Source: Arcobacter sp. EP1
Lineage (GTDB): Bacteria; Campylobacterota; Campylobacteria; Campylobacterales; Arcobacteraceae
Length of the DNA stretch: 64,000 nucleotides
Reading direction: 5' to 3'
NCBI GenBank assembly: GCA_001655195.1
Contig: LPNY01000139.1
Coordinates: 31,424-95,423 of the forward strand
Shown here: piece after piece, positions 7,878 through 17,940 of the stretch
Layout of the letters: each line of letters opens with the position of its first letter
Position numbering within the stretch: position 1 is the stretch's first letter
Notes under the pieces: generated by a model
Told to the model about the DNA's origin: nothing
Databases searched by the model: none
What the model saw: only the letters and a program-made list of their open reading frames with translations
Translations under genes and position numbers: made by a program

Positions 7878-9176
7878 ATGAAAATTTTAAATACACAAGA
7901 TGCAAACTTTAAAGATGAGTTTGAAATAATTTTAGGTCGAGCAAAGACCGATATTAAAGAAGTATCATCAATTGTTAATTCATTAATTGATGATATTGTA
8001 GATAATGGTAACACAGCAGTAAAAGAGCACATTGCTAAATTTGATAAGTGGGACGTTCAAAGTGACAGTGACTTAGAGATTTCAACCACAGCAATGAAAG
8101 AAGCTTATGAAAGACTTGATGAGCCACTACGAAATGCTTTGCATATTGCTTACGATAGAATCAAAAGTTATCACGAAAAGCAGTTACCAAAATCATGGAT
8201 TGACTTTGAAAAAAATGGAACAATTTTAGGACAAAAGGTAACGCCAGTTGATAGAGCAGGATTATACATCCCTGGTGGGAAAGCGGCATACCCTAGTTCT
8301 CTTTTAATGAACGCAATTCCAGCAATCGTTGCAGGAGTTGAAGAGATTGTTGTATGTACACCAACACCAAATAATGAAATCAATGAGTTATTACTTGCAG
8401 CATGTCACATTTGTGGAATCACAAAAGCTTACAAAGTAGGTGGTGCATCAGCAGTTGCTGCTATGGCATATGGAACGGAGACGATTCCAAAAGTTGACGT
8501 GATAACAGGACCTGGAAATATTTTTGTAGCAACAGCTAAAAAATTAGTATTTGGTGAAGTTCACATTGATATGATTGCAGGACCTAGTGAAATTGGAATC
8601 TTAAGTGATAGCAGTGCAAAACCTAAATACTTAGCTATTGATTTACTTTCACAAGCAGAGCATGATGAGATGGCAAGTTCTATTATGATTACAACCGATG
8701 AAGAGATTGCTAAACAAACCTCTATTGAAGTGGATGCTTATTTACAAACTCTAAGTCGAAGTGAAATTGCTCAAAAATCAATTGATGATCGTGGAGCGAT
8801 TATCGTTGCAACTTCAATGGATGAAGCAATTGATTTAATGAACGAAATTGCACCAGAGCACTTGGAAGTAATGACGCAAAACTCTTTTGAACTGTTACCA
8901 AAAATCAAACATGCGGGTGCGATTTTCTTAGGGGAAAATACACCTGAACCAATTGGTGATTATATTGCAGGACCAAACCATACTCTACCAACAGGAAGTA
9001 CAGCGAAGTTTTATAGCCCACTGAATGTTGAAAACTTTTTGAAGAAGTCTTCGATTATTAATTTCTCAAAAGAGGCAATTGATGAGTTAGGTGAAGCATG
9101 TGCAATTCTTGCTGATACAGAAGGTTTAACAGCTCACGCAGAGTCTGTTAGAGTTCGATTAAAAAACGAAGAATAA
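7878..9176 (+). CDS. hisD: Histidinol dehydrogenase
   Basis: It catalyses the last two NAD-dependent oxidations of histidine synthesis (histidinol to histidine). The 432-residue length is typical. Signatures visible are VDRAGLYIPGGKAAYPSS, VGGASAVAAMAYGTETIPKVD and VDVITGPGNIFVATAKK. IDMIAGPSEIG precedes the zinc-binding SQAEHDE segment, and the catalytic EIAPEHLE and GPNHTLPTGSTAKF segments follow. It starts 8 bp after aroK, so the two amino-acid genes are probably co-transcribed. No other his genes are in the window. Confidence 0.97.
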   Translation: MKILNTQDANFKDEFEIILGRAKTDIKEVSSIVNSLIDDIVDNGNTAVKEHIAKFDKWDVQSDSDLEISTTAMKEAYERLDEPLRNALHIAYDRIKSYHEKQLPKSWIDFEKNGTILGQKVTPVDRAGLYIPGGKAAYPSSLLMNAIPAIVAGVEEIVVCTPTPNNEINELLLAACHICGITKAYKVGGASAVAAMAYGTETIPKVDVITGPGNIFVATAKKLVFGEVHIDMIAGPSEIGILSDSSAKPKYLAIDLLSQAEHDEMASSIMITTDEEIAKQTSIEVDAYLQTLSRSEIAQKSIDDRGAIIVATSMDEAIDLMNEIAPEHLEVMTQNSFELLPKIKHAGAIFLGENTPEPIGDYIAGPNHTLPTGSTAKFYSPLNVENFLKKSSIINFSKEAIDELGEACAILADTEGLTAHAESVRVRLKNEE

Positions 9177-9281
9177 AATTCAAGATTAAGACGAAGATTA
9201 CAAATAAACGTAAAATTAATAAATATCAAGGAAAAGGTTTATCAAAATAGGTAGACTTTGAGCAAATAAAAAAGGACAGTT

Positions 9282-9584
9282 ATGAGTTATATGAAAGATT
9301 GGTTTACAGAAGACGAAGATGATATCTTTATGGGGAGTCCAAAATCAAAGTTTTTTGATATTGCACGAACAGCATCCTCTGAAGTTGTAGAAGATGAAAT
9401 CGATAAAATCATTGAAAAATTTGCTATTTTAGAATTAGTGATGACAAAAGAGAAGGGTGAAGATTTCGATTTCGAACAGTTTTTTAAGCAATATGCATTT
9501 GAAAACACTGATGAAGTAAACAACATGAAAAAAGGTCTTTACATGGAGTTTACAGGTGAAATTATTTGTAGATTAGATTCATAA
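9282..9584 (+). CDS. DUF2018 family protein
   Basis: A 100-residue acidic, soluble protein without signal peptide or membrane helix. The start MKDWFTEDEDDIFMGSPKSKFFDIA resembles the DUF2018 family, which is essentially confined to Campylobacterota and has no assigned function. It is followed 9 bp later by the prenyl diphosphate synthase and preceded by a ribosome-binding site (AAAGGACAG). The family call is from memory of the pattern and was not searched. Confidence 0.7.
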   Translation: MSYMKDWFTEDEDDIFMGSPKSKFFDIARTASSEVVEDEIDKIIEKFAILELVMTKEKGEDFDFEQFFKQYAFENTDEVNNMKKGLYMEFTGEIICRLDS

Positions 9585-9592
9585 GGGTTTAA

Positions 9593-10489
9593 GTGGAAGC
9601 GTTAGTCCAAGTTAAAGAACAGATAAAAATATTTGTTCAAGAGTGTAATGATGAAAGATCTTTAGAACTGTTAGATCTTTTAGCAACAGGGAAAATGTTA
9701 CGTAGTAAGTTGATTTTAAAGATTGCAGGGGAAACTCCTGAAGCGTTAAGATTATGTGCTGTTGTAGAGATGATTCATGCCGCATCACTATTACATGATG
9801 ATGTTATTGATGAGGCAGATACCAGACGAGGTAAACCCTCTATTAATGCCCTGTTTGATAATAAAACAGCCATCATGTTCGGGGATATTTTATATTCAAA
9901 AGCTTTTACAGAGTTATCTCAAATGGATCGAAAGATTGCTTACAATGTAGCCAATGCCGTAACACTTCTCTCAATTGGTGAGATGCACGATGTTGCCCTA
10001 ACCGATACTTTCAACAGTGATTATAAAAAATATCTTGATATGATTTATAAAAAAACGGCTTCGTTAATAGAAGCCAGTGCTGCAAGTGCTGCTATTTTAG
10101 CTGGACGTGATGAAGAGAAATACGCTCTATATGGAAAAAATCTTGGTCTGGCGTTTCAAATGATTGATGATATTTTAGATATCACACAAGATAGTGCAAC
10201 ACTAGGTAAACCTGCCATGTTAGATTTCGTTGAAGGAAAAGTAACGATTCCTTACCTTTTATTACACCAAAGATTAGGTGATAAACAAAAATTAGAAAAT
10301 CTATATAAAAAAGAGCTGACCCAAGAGGAGTCAGATTGGATTAAACATCAAATGGAAGTAACTGACGCTTTAGCTGATTCTATTTCTCAAGCACAAGCTT
10401 TAGGAAATGAAGCTATCAATGTTTTACATGATGAAAACAATCCAGAATTAATTATGATTATGAAAGCGATGATTGAAAGAGAGTTTTAA
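9593..10489 (+). CDS. ispB: Long-chain polyprenyl (octaprenyl-type) diphosphate synthase
   Basis: It elongates farnesyl diphosphate with isopentenyl diphosphate to make the side chain of menaquinone. The 298-residue protein has the first aspartate-rich motif DDVIDEADTRRG and the second motif DDILD in FQMIDDILDITQD, separated as usual for trans-prenyltransferases. A second, shorter synthase (ispA-type) is at 57535. The lack of a bulky residue pattern close to the first motif, and the neighbour hemA, are consistent with a respiratory-quinone role, but chain length is inferred. The start is GTG. The stop abuts the hemA ATG directly (TAAATG), indicating translational coupling. Confidence 0.85.
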   Translation: MEALVQVKEQIKIFVQECNDERSLELLDLLATGKMLRSKLILKIAGETPEALRLCAVVEMIHAASLLHDDVIDEADTRRGKPSINALFDNKTAIMFGDILYSKAFTELSQMDRKIAYNVANAVTLLSIGEMHDVALTDTFNSDYKKYLDMIYKKTASLIEASAASAAILAGRDEEKYALYGKNLGLAFQMIDDILDITQDSATLGKPAMLDFVEGKVTIPYLLLHQRLGDKQKLENLYKKELTQEESDWIKHQMEVTDALADSISQAQALGNEAINVLHDENNPELIMIMKAMIEREF

Positions 10490-11785
10490 ATGAGTTATTT
10501 AAGTATTAGTTTTACCCATAAAAATACCGATATAGAGATGCGAGAGAAGTTAGCTTTCTCTGATGATAGTGCTAAAGAGACTTTCATAAAAACTCTCTAT
10601 GATAATGAACTCGTAACAGAAGTAGTTCTTTTATCAACCTGTAATCGTGTTGAAATTATGGCAACAGTTAATCATATTTTAAAAGCACAAACTTTTATTA
10701 TTGAATGTTTAGCAAAATACTCGAGTTTAGAGTTTGATATTTTATATGAACGTGCAGACATTTATGATAATAGTGGTGCTATTCATCACCTCTTTACTGT
10801 AGCTTCCGCACTGGATTCCTTGGTTATTGGTGAGACACAAATTGTGGGACAACTAAAAGATGCTTATCGTCTCTCACTTGCAAAAGGGTACTGTGGTCAA
10901 AAAATCACACGAGCAATGAATTATGCTTTTAAATGTGCCGCAAATGTTAGAAACGCAACCAGCTTAGGAACAGGTTCTGTCTCTGTTGCTTCAACAGCAG
11001 TTGCTAAAGCTAAAGATATTATTGGTGATACAGAAGGTGTTAAAGCACTGGTTATTGGTGCTGGTGAAATGAGTGAGTTAACTATCAAACATCTACTCTC
11101 TTCAGGATTTGACGTTATTTTAATTAGCCGAAATATTAAAAAAGCACAACTGCTAGCTGATACCTTTGATAAAGATATTGATGTACAACCTTATGAAAAA
11201 ATTGATGACTTATTATCACAAGTTCCTGTAATGATTACAGCAACTGCAGCTCCTTATCCAATCATTACTCAAAAAATGGTTCAGTCATCAACGTTTAATC
11301 GATACTGGTTTGATATTGCTGTACCACGAGATATTGATGATATTGAAATGTCAGGATTAGAAGTATTTGCAGTAGATGATTTACAAGATATCGTAAATGA
11401 AAACATGAGCTTACGAGCAGAACAAGCAAAACAAGCTTACTCTATTGTCAACAAATCATCAATGGAATTCTTTGATTGGTTAAAATCTCTTGAAGTTGAA
11501 CCCGTAGTTAAACATCTTTATCTAAAAGGTGATGATGTTATTGATAGAAAAGTACAACGGGCAATTAAAAAAGGGTTTATCAAAGAAGAGGACCATGACA
11601 ATATTAAAAAACTTTGTGAAACTGTGTTAACAGAGTTTTTACATCAACCAACAACACAACTGAAATCAATTTCAAAACATGTGGAGTGTGATGTTGTATT
11701 AGGAACCGTTCAATCTATTTTTGGACTTGAAGGTGAAAGTAATACGATGCACAACTGCGAACATGCAATAAAATTTAATAACTAG
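10490..11785 (+). CDS. hemA: Glutamyl-tRNA reductase
   Basis: It reduces glutamyl-tRNA(Glu) with NADPH to glutamate-1-semialdehyde, the first committed step of tetrapyrrole synthesis. The 431-residue protein has the catalytic cysteine in [10 protein letters not shown], the [13 protein letters not shown] motif, the NADPH domain with [15 protein letters not shown] and the C-terminal dimerisation helix region. It directly follows the prenyl synthase and precedes proS by 11 bp, so it sits inside a long plus-strand operon. Confidence 0.97.
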   Translation: MSYLSISFTHKNTDIEMREKLAFSDDSAKETFIKTLYDNELVTEVVLLSTCNRVEIMATVNHILKAQTFIIECLAKYSSLEFDILYERADIYDNSGAIHHLFTVASALDSLVIGETQIVGQLKDAYRLSLAKGYCGQKITRAMNYAFKCAANVRNATSLGTGSVSVASTAVAKAKDIIGDTEGVKALVIGAGEMSELTIKHLLSSGFDVILISRNIKKAQLLADTFDKDIDVQPYEKIDDLLSQVPVMITATAAPYPIITQKMVQSSTFNRYWFDIAVPRDIDDIEMSGLEVFAVDDLQDIVNENMSLRAEQAKQAYSIVNKSSMEFFDWLKSLEVEPVVKHLYLKGDDVIDRKVQRAIKKGFIKEEDHDNIKKLCETVLTEFLHQPTTQLKSISKHVECDVVLGTVQSIFGLEGESNTMHNCEHAIKFNN

Positions 11786-11796
11786 GACTATATTTA

Positions 11797-13521
11797 ATGA
11801 AATTTTCTCAACTGTTTATGCCAACAACAAAAGAGACACCAAGTGATGCAACACTTCCATCTCACCAATTTCTAATTCGAGGTGGATTTATTACACAAAG
11901 TGGTGCGGGACTTTATGATTTTTTACCATTAGGTAAAAAGGTTTTAGAAAAAATTAAAACTATCGTAAAAGAAGAGATGGACAATGCTGGTGCAAATGAG
12001 ATGCAATGTTCATTTGTTACACCTCTATCTTTTTGGGATGATTCTGGACGATCTTCTACTATGGGAAGTGAACTGTTACGTTTCAAAGATAGAAAAAATG
12101 CTGATTATGTTCTTTCACCTACTAATGAAGAGTCGGTAGTAAATATGGTGAAAAACAGAATTACATCATATAAAAACTTACCGGTTAATCTTTATCACAT
12201 CAATTTAAAATTTAGAGATGAAGCACGACCACGATTTGGTCTTATGCGAGGACGAGAGTTTTTAATGAAAGATGCTTACTCTTTCCATGATTCAACTGAA
12301 GACTTAGTACGAGAGTTCCATGTTATGGAAGAAGCGTACAAAAAAGTTTATACTCGATTAGGATTAGAGTTTAGAGTTGTTGATGCTGATAGTGGTGCTA
12401 TTGGTGGAAGTGGTTCAAAAGAGTTTATGGTTTTAGCTAATTCAGGAGAAGATACTATTGTTGTGTGTCCTGAGTGTGAATATGGTGCGAATATCGAAGC
12501 TGCGACGCGAAAAAAGAGACACTTTAATGCATGGTTTGAAAATAGCAGTGCTCCACAAAAATGTGAAAAAGTGTTAACTGAAGGTATGAAAACAATTGAA
12601 GAAGTATCAAACTTCTTATCGGTTTCAAAAGCACAAAATATTAAAGCTGTTATGAAAAAAGCTATCTATGAAGAAGAAACAAAAGTTGTTATCTTTTTTG
12701 TACGAGGTGATGATGAACTTGAAGAGACTAAAGCGTGTAATGCCGTTGATGCACTTGACCTTGATGACGCAAACGAAGAAGAGTTAATCGCTGCTGGTTT
12801 AAACCCAGGATATTGCGGACCATTTGGTCTACCAGAAGATATCACTTTTGTAATTGATGAAGAGTTACAAGGTGAAGTTGGACTTGCGTGTGGAGCAAAT
12901 GAAGAGAACTATCATTTTGTTAATACTGATCTTTCAGAGTTAAAAGAGGCAAAGTATTTTGATTTAATAGCTGTTCAAGAAGGTGATTTATGTTCATGTT
13001 GTGGTGGAAAATTAGAGTACACTAAAGGAATCGAAGCGGGACACATTTTCCAACTAGGTACTAAGTACTCTGAAGCTATGGATGCAAATTTCTTAGATGC
13101 AAATGGAAAATCACAACCATTTGTTATGGGATGTTACGGAATTGGAGTTTCACGACTAGTTGCTGCTGTAATTGAACAAAACCATGATGAAAAAGGGTGT
13201 ATCTGGACAAAAGAGACTGCACCTTTTGCTGTGGATGTTATTGTATCAAATGCTAAAAAAGAAGACGAACTAAACGCTGGTTTAGAGATTTATGATTCAC
13301 TAAAAAAATGTGGCGTTGAAGTAATCATTGATGATAGAACCAAAGAACGATTTGGTTTTAAAATGGGTGATTTTGAACTTATCGGATTCCCATACGCTGT
13401 TGTTGTTGGTAAAAAACTACAAGATGGTTTAGTGGAGATTGTGGATAGAAAAACATTAGAGAAAACAGAAGTCAACGCAGCAGATGCAGCGGCTAAAATT
13501 ATTGAACTGTTAAATTCGTAA
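11797..13521 (+). CDS. proS: Prolyl-tRNA synthetase (bacterial type, with editing domain)
   Basis: A class II aminoacyl-tRNA synthetase that charges tRNA(Pro). The 574-residue length matches the bacterial ProS form. Motif 1 is near the N-terminus ([16 protein letters not shown]), motif 2 contains [21 protein letters not shown], and motif 3 contains [14 protein letters not shown]. The INS editing domain lies between (about residues 225-380, with [10 protein letters not shown]). The anticodon-binding domain forms the C-terminus. It is preceded by hemA (11 bp) and followed by mscS (26 bp). Confidence 0.97.
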   Translation: MKFSQLFMPTTKETPSDATLPSHQFLIRGGFITQSGAGLYDFLPLGKKVLEKIKTIVKEEMDNAGANEMQCSFVTPLSFWDDSGRSSTMGSELLRFKDRKNADYVLSPTNEESVVNMVKNRITSYKNLPVNLYHINLKFRDEARPRFGLMRGREFLMKDAYSFHDSTEDLVREFHVMEEAYKKVYTRLGLEFRVVDADSGAIGGSGSKEFMVLANSGEDTIVVCPECEYGANIEAATRKKRHFNAWFENSSAPQKCEKVLTEGMKTIEEVSNFLSVSKAQNIKAVMKKAIYEEETKVVIFFVRGDDELEETKACNAVDALDLDDANEEELIAAGLNPGYCGPFGLPEDITFVIDEELQGEVGLACGANEENYHFVNTDLSELKEAKYFDLIAVQEGDLCSCCGGKLEYTKGIEAGHIFQLGTKYSEAMDANFLDANGKSQPFVMGCYGIGVSRLVAAVIEQNHDEKGCIWTKETAPFAVDVIVSNAKKEDELNAGLEIYDSLKKCGVEVIIDDRTKERFGFKMGDFELIGFPYAVVVGKKLQDGLVEIVDRKTLEKTEVNAADAAAKIIELLNS

Positions 13522-13547
13522 AATATTTATAAAAGAGGGAGAGTAAG

Positions 13548-14366
13548 ATGGATACAAATAGTGTTCAAACAATTTCGGACATGATTGGTTTATACAGTAT
13601 GAATATTGCAATTGCTATTGTTATTTTTATTGTGGGTAAATGGCTTGCAAAAAAAATCACAGCACTAGTGGTAAAAGTGCTAAGCAAACAAAAGGGTATG
13701 GATGATACCCTACTAAATTTCTTTGAAGATATTATCTATTATATTTTACTCATTGTTGTTATTTTAGCAACCTTAGATCAAGTAGGAATTGAAACAACAT
13801 CAGTCTTAGCAATCTTAGGGGCAGCTGGTTTAGCTGTTGGTTTAGCCCTAAAAGATTCTCTGTCAAACTTTGCTTCAGGTGTTATGGTAATTTTATTTAA
13901 ACCTTTTAAAATAGGTGATGTAGTTACTGCTGGTGGCGTTACAGGAAAAGTCAAAGAGATTCATCTTTTTAATACAGAATTTACAACACCAGATAATCAA
14001 AAAATTTTAGTACCAAACTCGGCAATTACCAGTGGTTCAATCACAAATATTAATGCTCACGATACACGACGAGTGGATTTAGTTATTGGTATTGGATATG
14101 ATGATGACATTAAAAAAGCAAAAAAACTGTTAACTACAATTGTTGAGAGTAATGACAAAGTTTTAAAAGAAGAGGGTGTAACCGTTGCTGTTTCAGAACT
14201 TGCAGATAGTTCAGTTAATTTTGTTGTAAGAGCATGGACAAACACTCCTGATTATTGGGATGTGAAGTTTGCTTTAACCGAAAAAATCAAATTGACTTTT
14301 GATAAAGAAGGAATTTCGATTCCTTATCCTCAAACAGATGTACACCTCTATAAAGAGAAAAAGTAA
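13548..14366 (+). CDS. mscS: Small-conductance mechanosensitive ion channel (MscS family)
   Basis: It opens under membrane tension to release solutes during hypo-osmotic shock. The 272-residue protein, close to E. coli MscS in size, has three N-terminal membrane segments. The pore helix TM3 contains ILGAAGLAVGLALKDSLSNFASGVMVILFKPFKIGD, with the Gly/Ala packing pattern typical of the family, followed by the cytoplasmic beta domain (VPNSAITSGSITN). A strong ribosome-binding site (GAGGGAGAG) precedes the ATG. Its 3' end overlaps the next gene by 29 bases. Confidence 0.95.
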   Translation: MDTNSVQTISDMIGLYSMNIAIAIVIFIVGKWLAKKITALVVKVLSKQKGMDDTLLNFFEDIIYYILLIVVILATLDQVGIETTSVLAILGAAGLAVGLALKDSLSNFASGVMVILFKPFKIGDVVTAGGVTGKVKEIHLFNTEFTTPDNQKILVPNSAITSGSITNINAHDTRRVDLVIGIGYDDDIKKAKKLLTTIVESNDKVLKEEGVTVAVSELADSSVNFVVRAWTNTPDYWDVKFALTEKIKLTFDKEGISIPYPQTDVHLYKEKK

Positions 14367-15735
14367 CATTTATTTACCTCAAGAGTTAGAAGAGATACTT
14401 CTAGCTCTAAAAAATATTGGTGCTAGGCCAATTTTAGTAGGTGGTTGCATCCGTGACCACTTTTTAAATATTCCCATAAAAGATTATGATATTGAAGTTT
14501 TTCATATAGAAAACTTTGAGGTTTTAGAGTCAACATTAAGCCATTTTGGAAAAGTCCAGTGTGTTGGAAAATCCTTTGGGGTTGTTAAACTTTTAACTTT
14601 ATCCCATGAGTATGATTTCGCACTGCCTCGACGTGAAAAAAAAGTTGCAAAAGGGCATCAAGGTTTTGATGTTACTACTCATAGTTCTTTGAGTTTTGAA
14701 CAAGCAGCTATTCGACGTGATTTTACCATGAATGCTATTGGATATGACTATTTTGAGGATACTTTTTTAGACCCTTTTAATGGAAAAGAATCAATTAAAA
14801 ATGCGCAAATAAAACATATTCACGATGATACCTTTATGGAAGACCCCTTACGTATTTATCGTGCTATCTCTTTTGCATCACGTTTTGATTTCTCACTACA
14901 TCCATCAACCTTTAATTTATGCCAAAAGATGACGCAAAGTGGAGTCCTAGAAGAGTTAGCTACAGAACGTATCTTTGAAGAGTTTAAGAAGTTTTTACTC
15001 AAAGGTAATAAACCCTCAATTGCCTTTGAGCTCATTTTAAATTTAGGCATACTCAAAGCGTATCCAGAACTTGAATCTCTTGTAGGTTGTGAACAAGATG
15101 AAGAGTATCACCCCGAAGGGGATGTTTGGGTTCATACCTTGATGTGTTTAGATGAGATGGCAAAATTAAGAGGGGATGATAACAAAGAGAATATTATGCT
15201 CATGCTTGCCGTTTTATGTCATGATTTGGGAAAACCTTTGTGTACAAAAGTGATAAAGGGACGAATTACTTCTCATAAACATGAAGCTTTAGGAGAAGAG
15301 CCTACTAAACTCTTTTTACAACGTCTAACTAACGATAAAAAACTAATAGAATCCATTATTCCATTGGTGAAATATCACCTTTCACCTTTTCAGCTCTATT
15401 TACAAAATTCAAGCCAAAAAGCAGTGAAACGACTCTCTACAAAAGTTAATATTGAACAACTGTGTAAAGTCGCCTTAGCAGATTGTTTAGGGAGAACCAT
15501 ACCTGATAAACAAAAATGTCATAAAGCTATTGAGTGGCTAAAAAATGAAGCAAATCAGTTAAACATTTCCACTCAATCACTACAACCACTAATTCAAGGA
15601 AAAGATTTAATAGCTTTAGGATTTAGACCCTCAAAACTATTTAAAGAGATTCTTAATTTTGCATTTGATGTACAAATTGAGCAAGATTTGTCAAAAGAGC
15701 AGATTTTAGAAAAGATAAAAGAAAAATACCAATAA
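14338..15735 (+). CDS. cca: CCA tRNA nucleotidyltransferase / poly(A) polymerase family protein with HD domain
   Basis: The N-terminal nucleotidyltransferase domain shows LVGGCIRDHFLNIPIKDYDIEVF with the paired acidic residues (DYDIE), then the flexible RRDFTMNAIGYD segment and the RIYRAISFASRF arginine motif. An HD-type phosphohydrolase domain follows (VLCHDLGKP, later VKYHLSPF). This matches the CCA-adding/repair or poly(A) polymerase family; E. coli-type CCA enzymes also carry an HD domain. I chose the ATG at 14338, which overlaps mscS by 29 bases; a TTG at 14299 would extend it 13 residues but with no family sequence. Which tRNA-end activity it has cannot be told from sequence. Confidence 0.85.
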   Translation: MYTSIKRKSNIYLPQELEEILLALKNIGARPILVGGCIRDHFLNIPIKDYDIEVFHIENFEVLESTLSHFGKVQCVGKSFGVVKLLTLSHEYDFALPRREKKVAKGHQGFDVTTHSSLSFEQAAIRRDFTMNAIGYDYFEDTFLDPFNGKESIKNAQIKHIHDDTFMEDPLRIYRAISFASRFDFSLHPSTFNLCQKMTQSGVLEELATERIFEEFKKFLLKGNKPSIAFELILNLGILKAYPELESLVGCEQDEEYHPEGDVWVHTLMCLDEMAKLRGDDNKENIMLMLAVLCHDLGKPLCTKVIKGRITSHKHEALGEEPTKLFLQRLTNDKKLIESIIPLVKYHLSPFQLYLQNSSQKAVKRLSTKVNIEQLCKVALADCLGRTIPDKQKCHKAIEWLKNEANQLNISTQSLQPLIQGKDLIALGFRPSKLFKEILNFAFDVQIEQDLSKEQILEKIKEKYQ

Positions 15736-15744
15736 GGGATAACT

Positions 15745-16380
15745 ATGAAAATGATTAAACTGTGTATTGTTATGTTACTTATTACAGGAACATTATTTGC
15801 CCAAGAACAAAAAAGAGTTGACTATATAATTGTTGCGGCACTTGAAGCAGAAACAAAAGGGTTAGAAAAGTATGCACCTATCGTCTATACTGGGGTTGGA
15901 AAAGTCAATGCAACAATGAAACTCTATGAAGCTATCTTAAAATATAAACCCAGTTTAGTTATCAATTATGGAACAGCTGGTGGATTAAACAGTAAACATG
16001 GATTACTTAAAATTGACACTTTTGTCCAACGAGACATGGATGTTCGACCTTTAGGAATAAAACGAGGAATTACCCCTTTTGAAAATGATGTTTTACCAAA
16101 AGCCAAGGGAATAGTTTTAGGAACAGGTGATTCATTTGTTGTTAATGCTAAAAAAGATTTGGAAGGGTTAGAAGTAAAAGTAGACCTGATTGATATGGAA
16201 GGCTACGCGTTAAATAAAGTTGCGAACTATTTAAAAGTAAAGTTTGAGTCTTATAAATATGTTAGTGACAGTGCCAATGAAGAAGCCTCAAATGATTGGG
16301 CAGCAAACGTTGCAAAGGGTGCCAAACTTTTTGACAAATTTCTTAGCCAAACTTACGGGAAGTCAACACTAAAACCTTAG
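15745..16380 (+). CDS. Secreted nucleoside phosphorylase/nucleosidase-like protein (MTA/SAH nucleosidase family)
   Basis: A 211-residue protein with a clear cleavable signal peptide (about residues 1-19, ending in LFAQ), so it should act in the periplasm. The mature part resembles the PNP/UDP phosphorylase superfamily: IIVAALEAETKGL, YTGVGKVNATMKLYEAI and the INYGTAGGL motif, with the acidic substrate-binding region LIDMEGYALNKVA and a DSANEEA segment where MTAN enzymes have a catalytic aspartate. Cytoplasmic Pfs/MTAN enzymes lack a signal peptide, so a role in salvaging periplasmic nucleosides or adenosyl compounds is inferred. Its stop codon overlaps the convergent lnt stop by four bases. 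Confidence 0.75.
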   Translation: MKMIKLCIVMLLITGTLFAQEQKRVDYIIVAALEAETKGLEKYAPIVYTGVGKVNATMKLYEAILKYKPSLVINYGTAGGLNSKHGLLKIDTFVQRDMDVRPLGIKRGITPFENDVLPKAKGIVLGTGDSFVVNAKKDLEGLEVKVDLIDMEGYALNKVANYLKVKFESYKYVSDSANEEASNDWAANVAKGAKLFDKFLSQTYGKSTLKP

Positions 16381-17618
16381 GGTCTAATAATTGCATTAGA
16401 ACTTCCATTAGCCACATGATAGATAATCACGTGATGTTTTTTAGCAAAATATCTTAAAAGCATTTTTTGTAATATTGGCTCAATGGAAGGGCTAAACCAC
16501 GCATTATTTGAAGTTACAATAAGATATTTGGTATTACCAAGATTTTTATAAATCTCGCTAGAAGTTGCTTCATAACAGATAGCATTTCTAAAACGTTCAC
16601 TGTCAATTACAAAATCGGTGGGTTCATTGGCTTTTGAATAATCTTTTGCGCCATCGTAAAAAACATCATTGATAAAGTTTTTAATCTTTTCAGGTAAAGG
16701 AACTGATTCCCCAAAGGGTACAAGAACAACTTTATGGGCAACTTGATAATCGCCATTTTGAAACAAATAGGTGGAGTTATTATAATTTCCATTCTCTTTA
16801 TATAAAGCTCCCGTTACAATCGTAATCTCTTTTGATTTTTCTAATAGCATATTTAAAACAAGTTGGTCAAGGTTTAGCAACATTGGAAATGCAGTTTCTG
16901 GCAAAATAACAAGGTCTTTACCCTCTAAAATTGCTTGTTCAATATGAGAAAAATTTGTTTTAATAATATTTGATAAATTATCATGTTCCCACTTCTCTTC
17001 TTGTTTAACAAAAAGTTGTGACATGGCAATATTTAAATCACTTTTTACAAGTGATTCATTGGGTTTTTGAATATAAAAACTGATAAAAAATATAGCAGTC
17101 AATAAAAGAGCATAAATACTACGACTACCTTTATAAAGGCTATAAGTGGCAATTAAAAGCAATAGTAAAACAAGTTTTGTTGTTGAAAAGTAACTCTGAA
17201 CAAAGAGCAGTTCAGGTTTGAGCCAGTTAAATCCAAAGGGCTCAAAATATGATAATAACATAATAGAAAAAACTCTAAAAAGAGGATGATTAACAAGCCC
17301 AAGTAGTAAAAAAATAACTCCATAAGCCACACCCATTCCCAAAACAATGATGGGCATGAGATAATATAATTCATAATAGACAAAAGAAAAACTTACCCAA
17401 TAAAACCATAAAATCCCAATAAAAAAACCTGCATAAAAGAGTGAAATACGAGGAATTGTAAGTAGAAAATAAAGGGCTAAAAGTCCCGTAATGGTGTTGA
17501 TAATCTTAACTTCAAAATCAAAATAAGCCAAATACAAGAAGGCCGAAAATAAAAGTGCTGTACACAAGCCTTTTATTATGAATGTTTTGTTAAAATAATC
17601 GCGTTTTAATAAAAACAT
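16377..17618 (-). CDS. lnt: Apolipoprotein N-acyltransferase
   Basis: It transfers a fatty acid to the N-terminal cysteine of lipoproteins at the outer face of the inner membrane. The first ~185 residues hold about six hydrophobic segments. The C-terminal half is a nitrilase-fold domain with the Glu-Lys-Cys triad regions: glutamate in LVILPETAFPM, the conserved VLVPFGESVPLPE loop, and the cysteine in AICYEATSSEIY, followed by VTSNNAWFSPS. At 413 residues it is shorter than the ~510-residue E. coli enzyme, as is usual in this phylum. It is divergent from yajC and convergent with the nucleosidase. Confidence 0.92.
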   Translation of the reverse strand: MFLLKRDYFNKTFIIKGLCTALLFSAFLYLAYFDFEVKIINTITGLLALYFLLTIPRISLFYAGFFIGILWFYWVSFSFVYYELYYLMPIIVLGMGVAYGVIFLLLGLVNHPLFRVFSIMLLSYFEPFGFNWLKPELLFVQSYFSTTKLVLLLLLIATYSLYKGSRSIYALLLTAIFFISFYIQKPNESLVKSDLNIAMSQLFVKQEEKWEHDNLSNIIKTNFSHIEQAILEGKDLVILPETAFPMLLNLDQLVLNMLLEKSKEITIVTGALYKENGNYNNSTYLFQNGDYQVAHKVVLVPFGESVPLPEKIKNFINDVFYDGAKDYSKANEPTDFVIDSERFRNAICYEATSSEIYKNLGNTKYLIVTSNNAWFSPSIEPILQKMLLRYFAKKHHVIIYHVANGSSNAIIRP

Positions 17619-17667
17619 GGAGCATCTTTTTTTAAAGGTGTTACTAATACATCATAAAGGAAACAGT

Positions 17668-17937
17668 ATGGGTCAAGGTGGAGATATTGTAAGCTCATTA
17701 TTACCTCTGGTTGCATTATTTGCAATTTTTTATTTTTTAATTATTCGACCACAACAAAAACAGGCTAAAGAGCACAAAGAGATGGTTGCTAACCTTGCAA
17801 AAGGTGATAAAATTGTATCAAACGGTGGCTTAATGGTTGAAGTTGTAAAAGTTGAAGAAGATTACTTCGTAGTAAAACATGGAGATGATTCAGAGATGAA
17901 ACTTGTAAAAGAGTTTGTAGCAAAAAAACTAGACTAA
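17668..17937 (+). CDS. yajC: Sec translocon accessory protein YajC
   Basis: A 89-residue inner-membrane accessory subunit of the SecDF-YajC complex. One membrane helix (about residues 9-27, LLPLVALFAIFYFLIIRP) is followed by the family motif RPQQKQAKEHKEMVANLAKGDKIV and a small cytoplasmic domain. The start at the ATG preceded by AAGGAAACAGT is chosen; an in-frame ATG at 17617 would add a non-conserved extension reading back over the lnt start. SecD and secF follow. Confidence 0.95.
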   Translation: MGQGGDIVSSLLPLVALFAIFYFLIIRPQQKQAKEHKEMVANLAKGDKIVSNGGLMVEVVKVEEDYFVVKHGDDSEMKLVKEFVAKKLD

Positions 17938-17940
17938 TAT

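Noticed and set aside
8050-8075. A further copy of the TGTGAC direct-repeat operator inside hisD
   Set aside because: Only GTGACAGTGACTT is present, with 6-bp rather than 12-bp spacing, within a coding region.
9287-9526. Long antisense frames across housekeeping genes (for example 1053-1313 +, 59959-60453 -)
   Set aside because: They lie opposite or across well-supported genes, show serine-rich or otherwise non-coding composition, and have no ribosome-binding sites or recognisable domains.
14299-14337. tRNA nucleotidyltransferase starting at TTG 14299
   Set aside because: This adds 13 residues read from inside mscS without family similarity; the ATG at 14338 is closer to the conserved start.
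17617-17667. yajC starting at ATG 17617
   Set aside because: The extension covers the lnt start and upstream region, and the ATG at 17668 has an AAGGAAACAG ribosome-binding site and the normal YajC N-terminus.
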